NCBI RefSeq assembly: GCF_023156195.1 | Contig: NZ_JAKUKA010000001.1 | Span: forward strand, 6,015,501 to 6,079,500 | Direction of reading: 5' to 3' | Length of the DNA stretch: 64,000 bases | From: Chitinophaga sedimenti | GTDB lineage: Bacteria; Bacteroidota; Bacteroidia; Chitinophagales; Chitinophagaceae | In this document: positions 20,895 through 31,286 of the stretch, piece after piece | Numbering within the stretch: the first letter of the stretch is position 1 | Layout: the number at the start of each line of letters is the position of its first letter | Notes under the pieces: generated by a model | Database searches by the model: none | Seen by the model: only the letters and a program-made list of their open reading frames with translations | Told to the model about the DNA's origin: nothing | Translations under genes and position numbers: made by a program

Positions 20895-21386
20895 ATGGAA
20901 CAACGTAACGCCGCCTATTGGATCAATACCTTGCAATTACAGCGCCATGTGGAAGGAGGCGCTTTCCGCGAAACCTATCGCGCATCGCTTACCCTGCCCC
21001 AATCTACACTGCCGGACACTTTTCAGGGGGACCGTAACGCTGCCACGGCTATCTATTTCCTCCTGGAAAGAGGTGATTTCTCAGCCTTTCACCGCATTGC
21101 CGCGGACGAAATGTGGCATTTTTATGCCGGTGATCCCCTGCATATTTACGAAATCACACCGGACGGCGCGTTAATTGTGCACGAGTTGGGTGAGGGAACA
21201 TTCCAGGCCTTGATACCAGCGGGCAGTTGGTTCGGCTCGAGGGTAAATGTGCCGGGCAGTTATGCATTGGTGGGTTGTACGGTGGCGCCGGGTTTCGACT
21301 TTGCGGATTTTGAGCTGGCGGATAGGGAGGTGTTGTCGAAGGAGTATCCGGCGCATGCTGCGTTGATCGGGGAGCTGACGAGGTAG
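20895..21386 (+). CDS. Cupin domain protein (DUF985 family)
   Basis: 163 residues from MEQRNAAYWINTLQL; intact. Family marks are HVEGGAFRETYRA near the start, TAIYFLLERGDFSAFHRI, ADEMWHFYAGDPLHIYEI with the His residues of a metal cupin site, and PAGSWFGSRV followed by YALVGCTVAPGFDFADFELA. The chosen ATG is the first that precedes this conserved core. It is a single gene whose stop abuts the converging glycosyltransferase. Function beyond a sugar-epimerase-like fold is unknown. Confidence 0.88.
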   Translation: MEQRNAAYWINTLQLQRHVEGGAFRETYRASLTLPQSTLPDTFQGDRNAATAIYFLLERGDFSAFHRIAADEMWHFYAGDPLHIYEITPDGALIVHELGEGTFQALIPAGSWFGSRVNVPGSYALVGCTVAPGFDFADFELADREVLSKEYPAHAALIGELTR

Positions 21387-22449
21387 TTATCCCAGCATCC
21401 CATCAAACATTGCTAAATACTTTTGCGTGATATGGTCAATGTTATGCTCCGTGACCGCGTACCGGTAAGCCTTTTCCGTCAGCTGTGTCCTTAATTCCGG
21501 CGACTCCAGCAGCGCCTGCATGCCTTCCGCAAGTTTGCCGGCATCGCGCACAGCACACATGATGCCACGGCCTTCGCCCACGAGGTCAACGAGCCCGCCG
21601 GCGTTTGTGGATACGGTGGGCACCTTGTACAGGAATGCGTCCAGCACGCTGCTGCCCAACCCTTCTTCCTCGGAACTCATGGCGAATACATCGAGTACGG
21701 AGAATACGTCTTCTACCTCGCTGTAAAAACCCATCAGGCGGTACTGTTCCTGCAAGCCGTATTCCGCGATCTTTTCCCGCACCGCGGTTTCGAGGTTGCC
21801 CTTGCCGAAATGTACGAATACGAAGTCCTGCCGGATAGCGGCGAGCTGGCGAACAGCTTCCACCATGGTGAGCGGGTCTTTATGTTGGACCAGGGCAGCG
21901 GTGGTACCTATTATCTTTTATTCCGGGGATGTGATGCGCTGCCAGTATCTGCTCCGCCCGTTCCTTGTTCAGCGTTTTGCCCACGATAGCACTGGAAATC
22001 AGCGGCACTTCCTTCCCACTAAAATGCTCTACGATCTTTTTAATAGCGGAGCTGATAGCGACGATCTTATCGGTGCGTTTGTATTTTAACAGCGTCATGC
22101 GGCCTTTGGGTACAAAGTCTACCCGCCGCGTAAATACAATTTTCGCGCGGTGAAACGGCTTGGATAGTACGCAATATGTCAGGAAATGCGAGGTCTGTGT
22201 ATGCAGGATATCGTATTTGTGCCCGTTAAAGATAAGGTAGAGTAGCGCTCCAAGGACGTTTTTGAACCCGTGTACCGGCACACCTTCCGCAGCGGCGCGT
22301 TGTGCCATGGGAAAGTCTTTCCGGGCAAGCATGCTTACCTGAAGACCGGCTTTGCGAAACCCCTGCAGGGTGTACAGTGTTTGCCTTTCGCCGCCACGCC
22401 AGCCGCGTTCAAAGTTCATTTCCAATACTCGTAGGGGCCGATTCGCCAT
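21387..22449 (-). CDS. Glycosyltransferase, GT4/GT1-like (frameshifted)
   Basis: About 354 residues. The N-terminal Rossmann half starts with RVLEMNFERGWRGGERQTLY, in which GGxxR/T is the donor-side glycine loop. The C-terminal half has FVHFGKGNLE and the catalytic MSSEEEGLGSSVLDAF (E-x7-E pattern). One base lost near 21905 separates the halves. It is divergent from a second glycosyltransferase at 22608, and both probably act on a cell-surface glycan. Confidence 0.87.
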
Positions 22450-22607
22450 AGGTTCGCACGTTTAAACGGCACAAAGAAAGGCTATTTTTTCAGCTCCTGA
22501 TATAGCCGAATAAAAATGTAACCTATCTTGTGCACTGATTCGTCCTATAACTGACAAGAATTTACGCACGGAGGAATATTTGCGCATAACCAATCTGCAA
22601 CTGACAC

Positions 22608-23672
22608 ATGAAAATCCTTTTCGCGGGTAAATTCGACCGCGCCTACAACCGCACCCAGGTACTGCTCGATGGTCTCCGGACCATCCCGGGAGTGGAGTTG
22701 TCTTTCTACAATTACAAAGAAGAGGCTTTCCGTATCGGTAAGTTGAAAAAGGCAATTCAGGCTGCAGATGTAGTGTTCCTGCCCTCCTTCACGCACGGCA
22801 ACGTAGCGCTGGTGAAGTTGCTGGCGGGCAAAAAGCCGGTCATCTTCGATCCCCTGATCTCGCGTTATCTCACCAAGGTTTTCGATTATAAACAAGTAAG
22901 CAGATACTCGATCCGGGCTTACAAAAACTACCTGAAGGACCGCATTTCCATGAAAATGGCAGACCTGGTGGTATGCGATACCGAATCGCACCGGCAGTAT
23001 TTTCACGAGGCTATTGGTATTCCTTTAGCGAAAATGCGGGTGCTTGAAGTGGGTGTTAACACGGACGAATTCCGTCCCATGCCGGCGCCACACGAAGCTG
23101 GTAAATTCGTGGTGGGTTTTTACGGCGGATTTATCCCATTGCAGGGCGCACAGCACATTGTAATGGCCGCCAAAGAACTGGTGGGTCATGCAGACATAGA
23201 GTTCCGGCTGATCGGTAACGGTTTTGAGTTCGAGAAGATCAAAAAGATAATAGCGGACCATCACCTGCATAACGTGCAACTGCTTGGCTGGGTAGCCTAT
23301 AAGGACCTGTCGCAGGCGATCAACGAATTTGATATCTGCCTTGGTATTTTCGGCGATACCCATAAAGCTGACCTGGTGGTGCCGAACAAAGTGTACCACT
23401 ACGCCGCCATTCAAAAGGCGATCATCTCTAAAGACACGCCTGCCATACGCAGCATCTTTACCCAGAACGAAAGCATGCTGCTGACCAGTACTGCCGCAGC
23501 GGACATCGCCGCCGCTATCCTCCGGTTGAAGCAGGATGCGGCACTGCGCGAAAAGATCGCTGCCAATGGTTATCACATCATCACAACCCAATACAATCAC
23601 CGCATAATGGCGCAAAAACTGGTGGATATGGCAGAAGGATTATTAGCCAGTCCGCGGTTTACAACAGCATAA
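22608..23672 (+). CDS. Glycosyltransferase family 4 protein
   Basis: 354 residues, intact. The start MKILFAGKFDRAYNRTQVL opens the acceptor domain. CDTESHRQYFHEAIGIP and RVLEVGVNTDEFRPM form the inter-domain region typical of GT-B retaining enzymes, and FVVGFYGGFIPLQGAQHIV begins the donor domain. The donor-site end is VPNKVYHYAAIQKAIISKD, where an acidic E-x7-E pair is less obvious than usual. It pairs divergently with the glycosyltransferase at 21387. Sugar and acceptor are unknown. Confidence 0.88.
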   Translation: MKILFAGKFDRAYNRTQVLLDGLRTIPGVELSFYNYKEEAFRIGKLKKAIQAADVVFLPSFTHGNVALVKLLAGKKPVIFDPLISRYLTKVFDYKQVSRYSIRAYKNYLKDRISMKMADLVVCDTESHRQYFHEAIGIPLAKMRVLEVGVNTDEFRPMPAPHEAGKFVVGFYGGFIPLQGAQHIVMAAKELVGHADIEFRLIGNGFEFEKIKKIIADHHLHNVQLLGWVAYKDLSQAINEFDICLGIFGDTHKADLVVPNKVYHYAAIQKAIISKDTPAIRSIFTQNESMLLTSTAAADIAAAILRLKQDAALREKIAANGYHIITTQYNHRIMAQKLVDMAEGLLASPRFTTA

Positions 23673-23706
23673 AAAACCAGGCTCCTGAAGGAACCTGGTT
23701 CTGTTT
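23673..23706 (+). terminator. Terminator of the glycosyltransferase gene
   Basis: Stem AACCAGG/CCTGGTT followed by CTGTTTTC, immediately after the stop. Confidence 0.7.
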
Positions 23707-23725
23707 TCTACACTACTTATACGTC

Positions 23726-24573
23726 TTAACCAGCGATAAAGGGATCTACAATAGCTAACACCTGCGCTTTATTCAGTGGTTCGTCGAATGCTTCAGAAGC
23801 CGCATCGGCGCTGATGGTAAAGCCGTTCAGGTTTACAATATTGATCGTTGCCTGTGTGGTCAGTTCTTCTCCGTCATACACAGCCTGCACACCGGCGCCC
23901 ACGCCAGCGGTGCTTTTTGTGTAATCCATGGTTTAATGGTCATGTCGTTAGCTGCCGCCCGGCGCATGCTGCGGATATGCGAGGCATGGCGTGCTTCCAC
24001 GGAATGGATATTTAGGGCCGCCGTTAACACGTCGTTATTGGAAATGAGGTTGCCCGCCTGGCCCTTATATGCCCGCACCCCGGTATCCTCAAAGGCTTGC
24101 GCCACGGCGAGGAAAACGGCATAGTTCGAAAATGCCGTAGCATAAGGACCGTTGTTGTTACCGTTGCCACCCGTAAAATCGAAGGTAGGAGAGGCCACCG
24201 GCGTGGCGCCCAGCGATGAAATCGCCGTTTTCAGGAAGTTCACGTGCGCGGTTTCATGATCGCGTATAGTCGTGATAGCTGCTGTGGGTGCGCCTGCGGG
24301 AATAAGATTCGCCGTAGCCACCGCCTTTGTGTAAAACGCGGCCTCCGGGTATTCCAGCGTCAGCGCAAATTGCAGCGTATCTACGATCGACGTACTGCCG
24401 GTTTGCCCGTATGCTTTCTTAAACATGCCGCCCAATGCAATGGGAACTGCTGCCAGCGCCAGTTTGCCGCCAATGTTGGCAAACTGTTTCATTACACTGC
24501 GACGGTTATCCAGCCGGTCATACACCTCCGGATCTACTTTTTCTATATCATCAAATAATTGAAACAGGTTCAT
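23726..24573 (-). CDS. Ferritin-like domain protein (frameshifted)
   Basis: About 282 residues. After a short cytosolic-looking N-terminus and a hydrophobic stretch (FANIGGKLALAAVPIALGG) comes the diiron four-helix bundle: ALTLEYPEAAFYTKA, IRDHETAHVNFLKTA, AQAFEDTGVRAYKG and HSVEARHASHIRSM. The Glu/His set matches ferritin-like_2 proteins. One base lost near 23925 separates the C-terminal tail (AGVGAGVQAVYDGEEL...). It is 17 bp downstream of a paralogue, forming a two-gene operon. Confidence 0.87.
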
Positions 24574-24590
24574 AACTCAGTTTTTAAGGG

Positions 24591-25289
24591 TCAGGAAGTG
24601 GGCAGATTATTCGCATTCAGTTTCGATTTAAGAAACTGTGAAGCCGTACTCAGTACTTGTTTTGGCGTGAGCGCTTTATCCAGCCCGTTAGCGTCGATTA
24701 CCGTATTGTCAGCAAAGCTGCCGTTGCTGATCAGGTCGCGGATGTAGGCGGCATGACGTGCTTCTACCGACACAATTTTACCGGCTAACAGCAGGTAATT
24801 CGGGTCAGTAATCAGTTTACCGGCGCCGTTGTAAGCCTGCACACCGAGGTCTTCAAAAGCCTTGGCGGTAGCAAGTACGCTGGCCCTGCTTGTAAAATCA
24901 ATACTGGCGAAATTCACTTCCAGCGCTACAATCGCTTTAGAACCCAACGCGGTTTTAAAGAACTCACGGTGTGCAATTTCATGATCGCGGATGTCTGCCA
25001 GTAATTGCGTTTCGCTAGCCGTAATGCCGGTGAAGGGCATATCGGTTACTTGTTTGTAAAACGCTGCTTCCAGCTGCTCCAGCGCATACGCGTAATTCAG
25101 GATGCCGATATCGCCGGTGCCGAGGTTAATGCCACCGCCTTCGTTTTTATCCTGGTCTTTACAGCTGGCGATTAAACCCGCTACAGCCGCGCCTCCGGCC
25201 ATTTTGCCGAGAAATTGTCTGCGTTGTAGGCCTTTTGAGGACAAAGCATCCCCTTCCCCGTTGCCGGGAGGCACATGGAATTTGTTCAT
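24591..25289 (-). CDS. Ferritin-like domain protein, exported
   Basis: 232 residues, intact. The N-terminal LQRRQFLGKMAGGAAVAGLIASC combines a twin-arginine motif with a lipobox-like IASC. The bundle motifs YALEQLEAAFYKQV, IRDHEIAHREFFKT, AKAFEDLGVQAYNG and VSVEARHAAYIRDL align one-to-one with the downstream paralogue, so the pair arose by duplication. Such pairs are common in Bacteroidetes and related to desiccation-associated proteins. A role in iron or oxygen handling outside the cytoplasm is inferred. Confidence 0.87.
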   Translation of the reverse strand: MNKFHVPPGNGEGDALSSKGLQRRQFLGKMAGGAAVAGLIASCKDQDKNEGGGINLGTGDIGILNYAYALEQLEAAFYKQVTDMPFTGITASETQLLADIRDHEIAHREFFKTALGSKAIVALEVNFASIDFTSRASVLATAKAFEDLGVQAYNGAGKLITDPNYLLLAGKIVSVEARHAAYIRDLISNGSFADNTVIDANGLDKALTPKQVLSTASQFLKSKLNANNLPTS

Positions 25290-25518
25290 AAATGAGAGTT
25301 TTCGTTTGTACGTTCTTGTTATACTGCATGGCTTCGCCGAACCCCTATGAGGTGCGCGTTTCCATGGTGCTGATACTTGTTAATGAAAAATTAAATTGTG
25401 CAGAATGGTTACATCTTCATCTACGGCAAACAGTTGCGTGATGGATTTCAAATTGAAAAAATAAGCTGGCATGATTTTGACGATGGGGGAAACCTTGCAC
25501 AGTGTGGGGCTACAAGAA

Positions 25519-25543
25519 AACGGCGGGAAGGTTCCCGCCGTAT
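25519..25543 (-). terminator. Terminator of the DsbA-family gene
   Basis: Stem ACGGCGGGAA/TTCCCGCCGT; on the minus strand it is followed by TTTTCTTG just past the stop at 25551. Confidence 0.75.
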
Positions 25544-25550
25544 ATATTCT

Positions 25551-26240
25551 TTAACAATCACCGTCCGGGGTACAAACGGCCCCTTCGGCGTATTCGCCGG
25601 ACGATTTTTCGTCTTCCAGCACTTTCTGGAAAGTCTGGGTAAATACTTCCAGCGGTTGAGCGCCGGAAATAGCGTACTGGCGGTTAAATACAAAGAAGGG
25701 TACGCCCCGCACACCGATGGATACACCTTCGGAAATGTCTTTGTTAACGTCGGCGCGATAAGTATCGCTGCCGAGTATCTGCTCAATTTCCGCGGCATCC
25801 AGGCCGGCTTCCCGGCCGATTTGCACTAAAGTTTGACGGTCGCTTACGTTTTTACCTTCGGTGAAGTAAGCCGCGAACAATTTCTCTTCGAGTTCGTTTT
25901 GCACACCATGTTTGGCGGCGAGATGCAGCAGGCGGTGCGCGTCCATGGTATTGGCGGGAATAGCCGTATCGAAGTTATATTCGAGGCCCAGTTGCGCCGC
26001 CATATTGCTAACCTGGTCGCCTACCTGTTTGGCATAATCCAACGTCCAGCCTTTCTTTTCAGCAAGCATTTCGTGCGTGCTGCGGCCGGCTACATATTCC
26101 ATTTGCGGGTCCAGCTGAAAGCTTTTCCACACGATTTCTACCGGCGCTGTTGTTTTCACCTGCTCCAAAGCCTGCTCAAACCGGCGTTTACCGATGTAGC
26201 AGAATGGGCACATGATATCGGACCATATTTCAACTTTCAT
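25551..26240 (-). CDS. DsbA family (FrnE-like) oxidoreductase
   Basis: 229 residues from MKVEIWSDIMCPFCYIGKRR; intact. The thioredoxin-fold active site is CPFC at residues about 11-14. The inserted helical domain follows (TPMDAHRLLH-type, here NTMDAHRLLHLAAKHG), and the cis-Pro loop is VRGVPFFVFN. The C-terminus ends CTPDGDC, an extra Cys pair seen in FrnE-like proteins. There is no signal peptide, so it is cytosolic. It is divergent from the HxlR regulator at 26373, which likely controls it. Confidence 0.92.
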   Translation of the reverse strand: MKVEIWSDIMCPFCYIGKRRFEQALEQVKTTAPVEIVWKSFQLDPQMEYVAGRSTHEMLAEKKGWTLDYAKQVGDQVSNMAAQLGLEYNFDTAIPANTMDAHRLLHLAAKHGVQNELEEKLFAAYFTEGKNVSDRQTLVQIGREAGLDAAEIEQILGSDTYRADVNKDISEGVSIGVRGVPFFVFNRQYAISGAQPLEVFTQTFQKVLEDEKSSGEYAEGAVCTPDGDC

Positions 26241-26372
26241 CTTTTTTCGTTTTTTTAGGTTGATGAAATGCCCAATCAGGGCAATATACCATCTACTGCA
26301 AAAATATTGTAAGTTTGCTATACTTTGGTAACCACTATACTTTAGGATACCGCTTTCCATTAAAGCTGTTTT

Positions 26373-26765
26373 TATGTCCAGAACCAAACACGCGGAGGCT
26401 TATCCCTCCAATGCTTCAGAAATCTGCAAAAAGGTCTTGACGCTATCCGCGACGCCATGTACGTAATGGGAGGCAAATGGAAGCTGCCGATCATCCTGGC
26501 CCTGCTGGAAGGCGGGCCCCAGCGGTTTAAGGAGCTGCAACGCTCCGTACAGGGCATTACGCCAAAAGTATTGTCAAAAGAATTGAAGGAACTGGAGCTT
26601 AACGAATTTGTAACCCGCACCGTGTACGACTCTATGCCTATTGCCGTGGAATACAAGGCCACGGCTTATAGTCGCTCGCTCGACAAAGTGATTGCTGAAA
26701 TGAAAGAATGGGGCGAACAACACCGCAGGCGTATCATGTCTAAAAATAAACTTAAAAAAGCCTGA
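26373..26765 (+). CDS. HxlR-family regulator (frameshifted)
   Basis: About 131 residues. The N-terminus MSRTKHAEAYPSNASEICKK is separated from DAMYVMGGKWKLPIILALLE by one A lost in AAAAAG near 26433. The conserved Cys of the family is the one in SEIC. The winged helix is RFKELQRSVQGITPKVLSKE and the wing IAVEYKATAYSRSL. It is divergent from the DsbA-like gene, which fits a thiol-stress switch. It is also 8 bp upstream of the PadR regulator and glpK. Confidence 0.87.
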   Translation, partial: YVQNQTRGGLSLQCFRNLQKGLDAIRDAMYVMGGKWKLPIILALLEGGPQRFKELQRSVQGITPKVLSKELKELELNEFVTRTVYDSMPIAVEYKATAYSRSLDKVIAEMKEWGEQHRRRIMSKNKLKKA

Positions 26766-26773
26766 GCCGCGTT

Positions 26774-27130
26774 ATGGAGAACGAAAACAAGCAAAACGCC
26801 TATTTCATCACCCGATGGCAGTCACAGATTAAAAAGGGGCTTTTCGAATATATTATCATGCTGTTGCTGCAAAATAAGGAGCGTTACGGTTATGAACTGA
26901 TCAGCGAGATAAAAAAGCTCGCAGATATGGACATCGCCGAGGGCACTATTTATCCTTTACTCAGCAGGCTGAAAAAAGAAAAGCTCCTCGACAGCCGCTG
27001 GGTAGAAATGGAAGAGGGGGTGCCCCGTAAATATTATAAACTGACCGAACAGGGAAATGAATACCTGGAGGCCATGTACCAATACCTCGGTGAACTGATG
27101 CAGGCCATCAGTGACATCAAGAAAATTTAA
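26774..27130 (+). CDS. PadR-family transcriptional regulator
   Basis: 118 residues, intact. Core motifs are KGLFEYIIMLLLQNKERYGYE, IAEGTIYPLLSRLKKEKLL and the wing GVPRKYYKLTEQGNEYL, the standard PadR winged-helix. The C-terminal dimer helix is short (subfamily 1). It lies 8 bp after the HxlR gene and 5 bp before glpK, so it may be co-transcribed with both and control the glycerol genes. Confidence 0.92.
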   Translation: MENENKQNAYFITRWQSQIKKGLFEYIIMLLLQNKERYGYELISEIKKLADMDIAEGTIYPLLSRLKKEKLLDSRWVEMEEGVPRKYYKLTEQGNEYLEAMYQYLGELMQAISDIKKI

Positions 27131-27135
27131 ACGTT

Positions 27136-28624
27136 ATGAGCGCAAAAAAATATATCCTTTCGCTGGATCTGGGCTCTGCCGCCGCAGGCGTGGCGCTGTT
27201 CGACCGTGAAGGGAACGTGGTGACCCAGTTACAGAAGGAATACGAAAAGTATTACCCGCAACCCGGCTGGATAGAAGTAGATCCCAACGAAATCTGGTTC
27301 ACCATGCTGTCCGTGATCGAAGAGTTGTGGGAGGAGAGTGGCGTGAAACCTTCCGCTATCGCGGGTATTGGTATCGCCAATCAACGCGAGACCACTGTGA
27401 TATGGGATAAAGCGACCGGACAGCCAATATACAACGCCATTGCGTGGCAAGACCGCCGCACTTCCAAGCTGTGCGATGAGTTCCGCTACCAGGGCTTTTC
27501 GGAACTCATCCGTGAAAAAACCGGGTTAATCCTCGACGCTTATTTCTCCGCCAGCAAAATCAGCTGGATACTGGATAATGTGGAAGGCGCCCGGATCCGC
27601 GCGGAGCAGGGACAACTGGCCTTTGGTACCATTGACTCATGGCTGATCTGGAAACTGACCGGTGGCAAGAAACATGTAACCGATGTGACCAATGCCTCGC
27701 GCACCATGTTGTTCAATATTCATTCGCTGCAGTGGGATCCCGAGTTGTTACGGCTTTTCGGTATACCTTTCCAGCTGTTGCCGGAAATTTGCAGCAATAG
27801 CGAAATCATTGCGCACACCGCACCGCTGTTATTCGAAACTGCCATTCCCATTGCAGGTGTGGCGGGTGATCAGCAGGCGGCACTGTTCGGGCAAATGTGC
27901 CGGAGCCGGGCATGGTGAAAAATACTTATGGCAGCGGATGTTTCGCACTGATGAACATCGGTGGTGAACCGATCATCTCGCGTCACAACCTGTTAACCAC
28001 GGTTGCCTGGAAGATAGGCGGCGATGTCACCTACGCGCTGGAGGGCAGCGTATTCGGCGGCAGCTCTGTATTCCGCTGGATCCGCGATGGCCTGGGTTTA
28101 ATAGAATCCACTGCTGAAATCGAGGCCCCTGGCACAAACAGAACCCGACAACGGCGGCGTATTGTTCGTTCCCGCGCTCAGCGGTCTGGGTGCGCCTTAC
28201 TGGGACCCCTACGCACGCGGTATGATCATCGGCATTACCCGCGGCACTTCTGCCGGCCATATTGCCCGTGCGGCGCTGGAAGGCGTGGCGCTCGGTATTT
28301 ATGACGCCTTGCAGGCGATGGAAAAAGACAGCGGCCGTTCTATTACGGCATTGCGTGTAGATGGTACGTCTGCTGCATATGATTTCTTTATGCAGATGCA
28401 GACAGATATCTGGAGTACCCGATCATGCGACCGGAAGTAATGCCGGTAGGCGCGGTAGGTGTAGCTTACCTGGCGGGCCTGGCTACTGGCTTCTGGACAC
28501 TGGACGAAGTGAAAGTCAATACCGCATCCGGAAAACCTTCGCGCCGGATGAGCGCAATAATGCGGCGGCCGTAAAGCAGAAATGGCAGAAAGCCATTGCA
28601 CGCGTTAAGAATTGGGATTTATAA
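27136..28624 (+). CDS. glpK: Glycerol kinase (frameshifted)
   Basis: About 497 residues; phosphorylates glycerol to sn-glycerol-3-phosphate. FGGY-kinase marks: LSLDLGSAAAGVALFDREG (in place of the usual DQGTTSSR), GIANQRETTVIWD, AWQDRRT, TIDSWLIWKLTGG, GVAGDQQAALFG and LGAPYWDPYARG. Four indels break it: a lost C near 27893 (MCPEPGMVKNTYG), a gained C near 28126 (EALAQTEPDNGG), a lost C near 28412 (DILEYPIMRPEV) and a lost base near 28522. It is downstream of PadR and upstream of glpD, with one opposite-strand gene between. Confidence 0.92.
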
Positions 28625-29076
28625 CCCCGGTACTCCTGCAGGTTTTCTAACGAAGATCGCATCCCCGCTTCATGATCTTCCGCACTGATGCCCGGCGGCA
28701 CGTTTTCACAGACGAATGTGACCAATGTGCCGCCGGTTTTCGGTTCCAGCGTGGTGGTAATCGTCATTTCCCCCGCGAAGCCCGGATCGTCCGATTCAAA
28801 AGCGACTACTTCTACAATGCGTTTGTCGGGTTCTATGGTTGCAAAGTGGCCATGGAACACATCTTCGTGCTCGCTCGTTTTGCCATGGGCATCCGCTGCA
28901 TCGTCATAGCGGTAAGCTATGCGGAAACGGCCGCCGGGCGCCGCCTCAAATTGATAGATGTGGCAGCTCATGCCTTTCGGTGGCCGCCACCGGCATATGG
29001 CCTCCGGGTTGGTAAAGGCCCGGAAAACAGCCCCGGGGCTGGCGGTAATGAGTTGAGCGTAGGTGTCGGTGCGCAT
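28619..29076 (-). CDS. SRPBCC (AHSA1-like) protein (3' end frameshifted)
   Basis: About 152 residues from MRTDTYAQLITASPGAVFRAF. The AHSA1/START-like fold is seen in FTNPEAICRWRPPKGMSCHI, GGRFRIAYRYDD, ITTTLEPKTGGTLVTFVCEN and HEAGMRSSLENLQEYRG. As written, the frame runs on into glpK for another 35 codons; one extra G in the GGGG near 28626 gives the expected stop (…EYRGL) at 28619-28621. That leaves only a few bases of overlap with the converging glpK. It lies between glpK and glpD but on the other strand. Ligand unknown. Confidence 0.78.
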
Positions 29077-29108
29077 AGTAGAAACGGTGCAAGAATGAGG
29101 CCGGAAGC

Positions 29109-29245
29109 GGTGGACGGAGACGCTTGCCGCACCATCATCGTGCGTCGTTATCCCGCAATGACATTGAGCGTCGTTACTCCGCACCGTCATCGTGCGCCGT
29201 TATCTCACACGTCATCGTGCGTCATTATCCTGCACCCTCATCGCG
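29109..29245. repeat. Array of about five degenerate 26-bp direct repeats
   Basis: Units begin at 29109 (degenerate), 29135, 29161, 29187 (25 bp) and 29212, with a partial at 29238. Most start TCATCGTGCG, continue with TCGTTATC and end CGCACC. They fill the region between the SRPBCC start and the glpD promoter; short frames through them do not look coding. Confidence 0.8.
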
Positions 29246-29506
29246 GGCGTGATCGAAGCCATCCTCTCCGCATCAGTCGTGATTATTAGCAGCGTCTGTT
29301 TACCGGCCGGTACGAAGCACGAGGCGTCCTTCAAACCGTTATATCCGCCGCACTGCCCCAAGTCTAGTATTTTATTCACTCTATTTTAATCTAATCTAAT
29401 ATAGATTGATAATTATGTACCTTTCGCTTTGAAGTATCGTTTTCCGATGTACCTTGTATTGGAATGTGAGTATCTTTACAATGTATTTGTATAAATCTAT
29501 CATGGT
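29246..29506. other. Intergenic region upstream of glpD
   Basis: AT-rich leader that must hold the glpD promoter. The palindrome AATCTA-ATA-TAGATT occupies 29393-29407 and could be an operator. TACCTTTC (near 29417) and TATCTTTA (near 29471) resemble the -7 box TAnnTTTG but neither is exact. I see no gene. Confidence 0.4.
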
Positions 29507-31080
29507 ATGACCGGGGACGCGGCTATTGGCGAACTGAAAAAGAAAGTGAAGGCGGGCGAAGAATGGGATGTAGTGATCATCGGCGGCGGGGCTACCGGTC
29601 TGGGTGCAGCATTGGAAGCAGCGACACGCGGTTATAAAACGCTGCTGGTGGAGCAGGCGGATTTTGCAAAATCCACATCCAGTAAAAGCACCAAACTCGT
29701 ACACGGAGGCGTGCGTTACCTGGCGCAGGGCGATGTGGCCCTCGTGCGGGAAGCCAGTATCGAGCGCGGGCTGCTTACCAAAAATGCGCCGCACCTCGTA
29801 CACAACACTTCGTTCGTGATCCCGGCGTATTCCTTGTGGGACAGTATCATGTATACCGTAGGCCTTAAACTGTACGACTGGATGGCGGGTCGCCTCAGTC
29901 TTGGCCGCTCGCGCCATATTTCGAAACGCGAAACTTTAAAACGATTACCAACGTTATCGCCTGCGCGTTTATCGGCCGGCATTCTTTACCACGACGGTCA
30001 GTTCGACGACTCGCGACTGGCGATCAATCTCGTGCAAACGATCGCTGAACAGGGTGGACTGGTATTGAACTATATGAAAGTGACCGGGCTGGAGAAAAAC
30101 AGCAAGGGTAAAATCATCAAAGTAAAGTTGCAGGATGTGGAAAACAACGACACGCATCATGTAATGACCCGTGGCGTCATCAATGCCACTGGCGTGTTTG
30201 CGGATGATGTACTGCGCATGGATAACCCGGGAGCGCGCCACAGCATTGCAGCGAGCCAGGGCGTGCACTGGTGCTGGACCGCGACTTTTTACCCGGCGAC
30301 GATGCGTTGATGATCCCGAAAACGAGTGATGGCCGCGTATTATTTGCAGTGCCCCGGCACAATAAGATCGTAGTAGGTACGACGGATACACCGGTAAACA
30401 GCATCAGCCTGGACCCGAAAGCGCTGGAGCAGGAAATCAATTTCATCCTGAATACAGCAGGTGCCTACCTCTCCAGGCCGCCGCAGCGCAACGATGTGCG
30501 CAGCGTTTGGGCGGGGTTGCGTCCACTGGCGGCGCCGACAGGTACCAACGAAAAAACAAAAGAGATTTCGAGAAGTCATAAAATAACGGTTTCGCCGGCT
30601 GGTCTGGTTACGATCATCGGCGGCAAATGGACAACCTTCCGTAAAATGGCGGAAGATGTGATCGACAAACTGGAAGAATCGCATGGATGGCCGGCTACAA
30701 AGTCGGTAACGCATCACCTGCCATTGCATGGCGCTGTTGCGAAGGTAGATTTTCATCACCCGATGTATTTCTATGGCGCGGATGCCCAGCGGGTGGAAGC
30801 GCTGGCAAAACAGGAGCCTGCGTTGGCAGAGGTGCTGAGCAGCGGATTAGGCATTATTAAAGCCCGGGTGATCTGGGCAGCCAGGGAAGAGATGGCGCGC
30901 ACCGTGGAAGATGTGCTGGCGCGCCGTATCCGTGCGCTATTCCCGGATGCAAAAGAAGCCGTGCGTATTGCACCACAGGTGGCCACCATTCTTGCGAACG
31001 AACTGGGTTATGATAAAACATGGGAGCAACAACAACTGGAAGAATTCCGCGAACTGGCAAAGACGTATATGTTGAACTAG
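29507..31080 (+). CDS. glpD: Glycerol-3-phosphate dehydrogenase, FAD-dependent (frameshifted)
   Basis: About 524 residues; oxidises glycerol-3-phosphate to DHAP and feeds electrons to quinone at the inner membrane. The FAD dinucleotide loop is VVIIGGGATGLGAALEAATRG, followed by SSKSTKLVHGGVRYLAQGDV (the family HGGxRYL signature). The C-terminal half has RVLFAVPRHNKIVVGTTDTP, VWAGLRPLAAP and IIGGKWTTFRKMAEDV. One C lost near 30270 breaks SQGVHLVLDRDFLPGDD. It is the step that consumes the product of glpK and of the downstream GlpT/GDPD genes. Confidence 0.93.
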
Positions 31081-31286
31081 ACTGATCCACGAAAAACTGA
31101 TTGATTCCAACGAAAAATTGAAAGGGAGAAAGAACAACCAATAATCGGGCTTTACATGCCCTGGCAGCGCCATTGCGCTCCGGGGCACATACTGTTTTGA
31201 CGGCGCGCATCCGGTAAAACGGTCAACTTTTTACATCACACGTTAAAATTGTTTCCACAGGAACCATTACAAAAATCAATTGTTGA

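Noticed and set aside
28110..28540. Programmed ribosomal frameshifting in glpK
   Set aside because: Four shifts in both directions within one gene, without slippery heptamers plus structures, do not fit recoding.
29109..29245. A CRISPR array from the 26-bp units
   Set aside because: The repeats are directly abutting and degenerate, without unique spacers.
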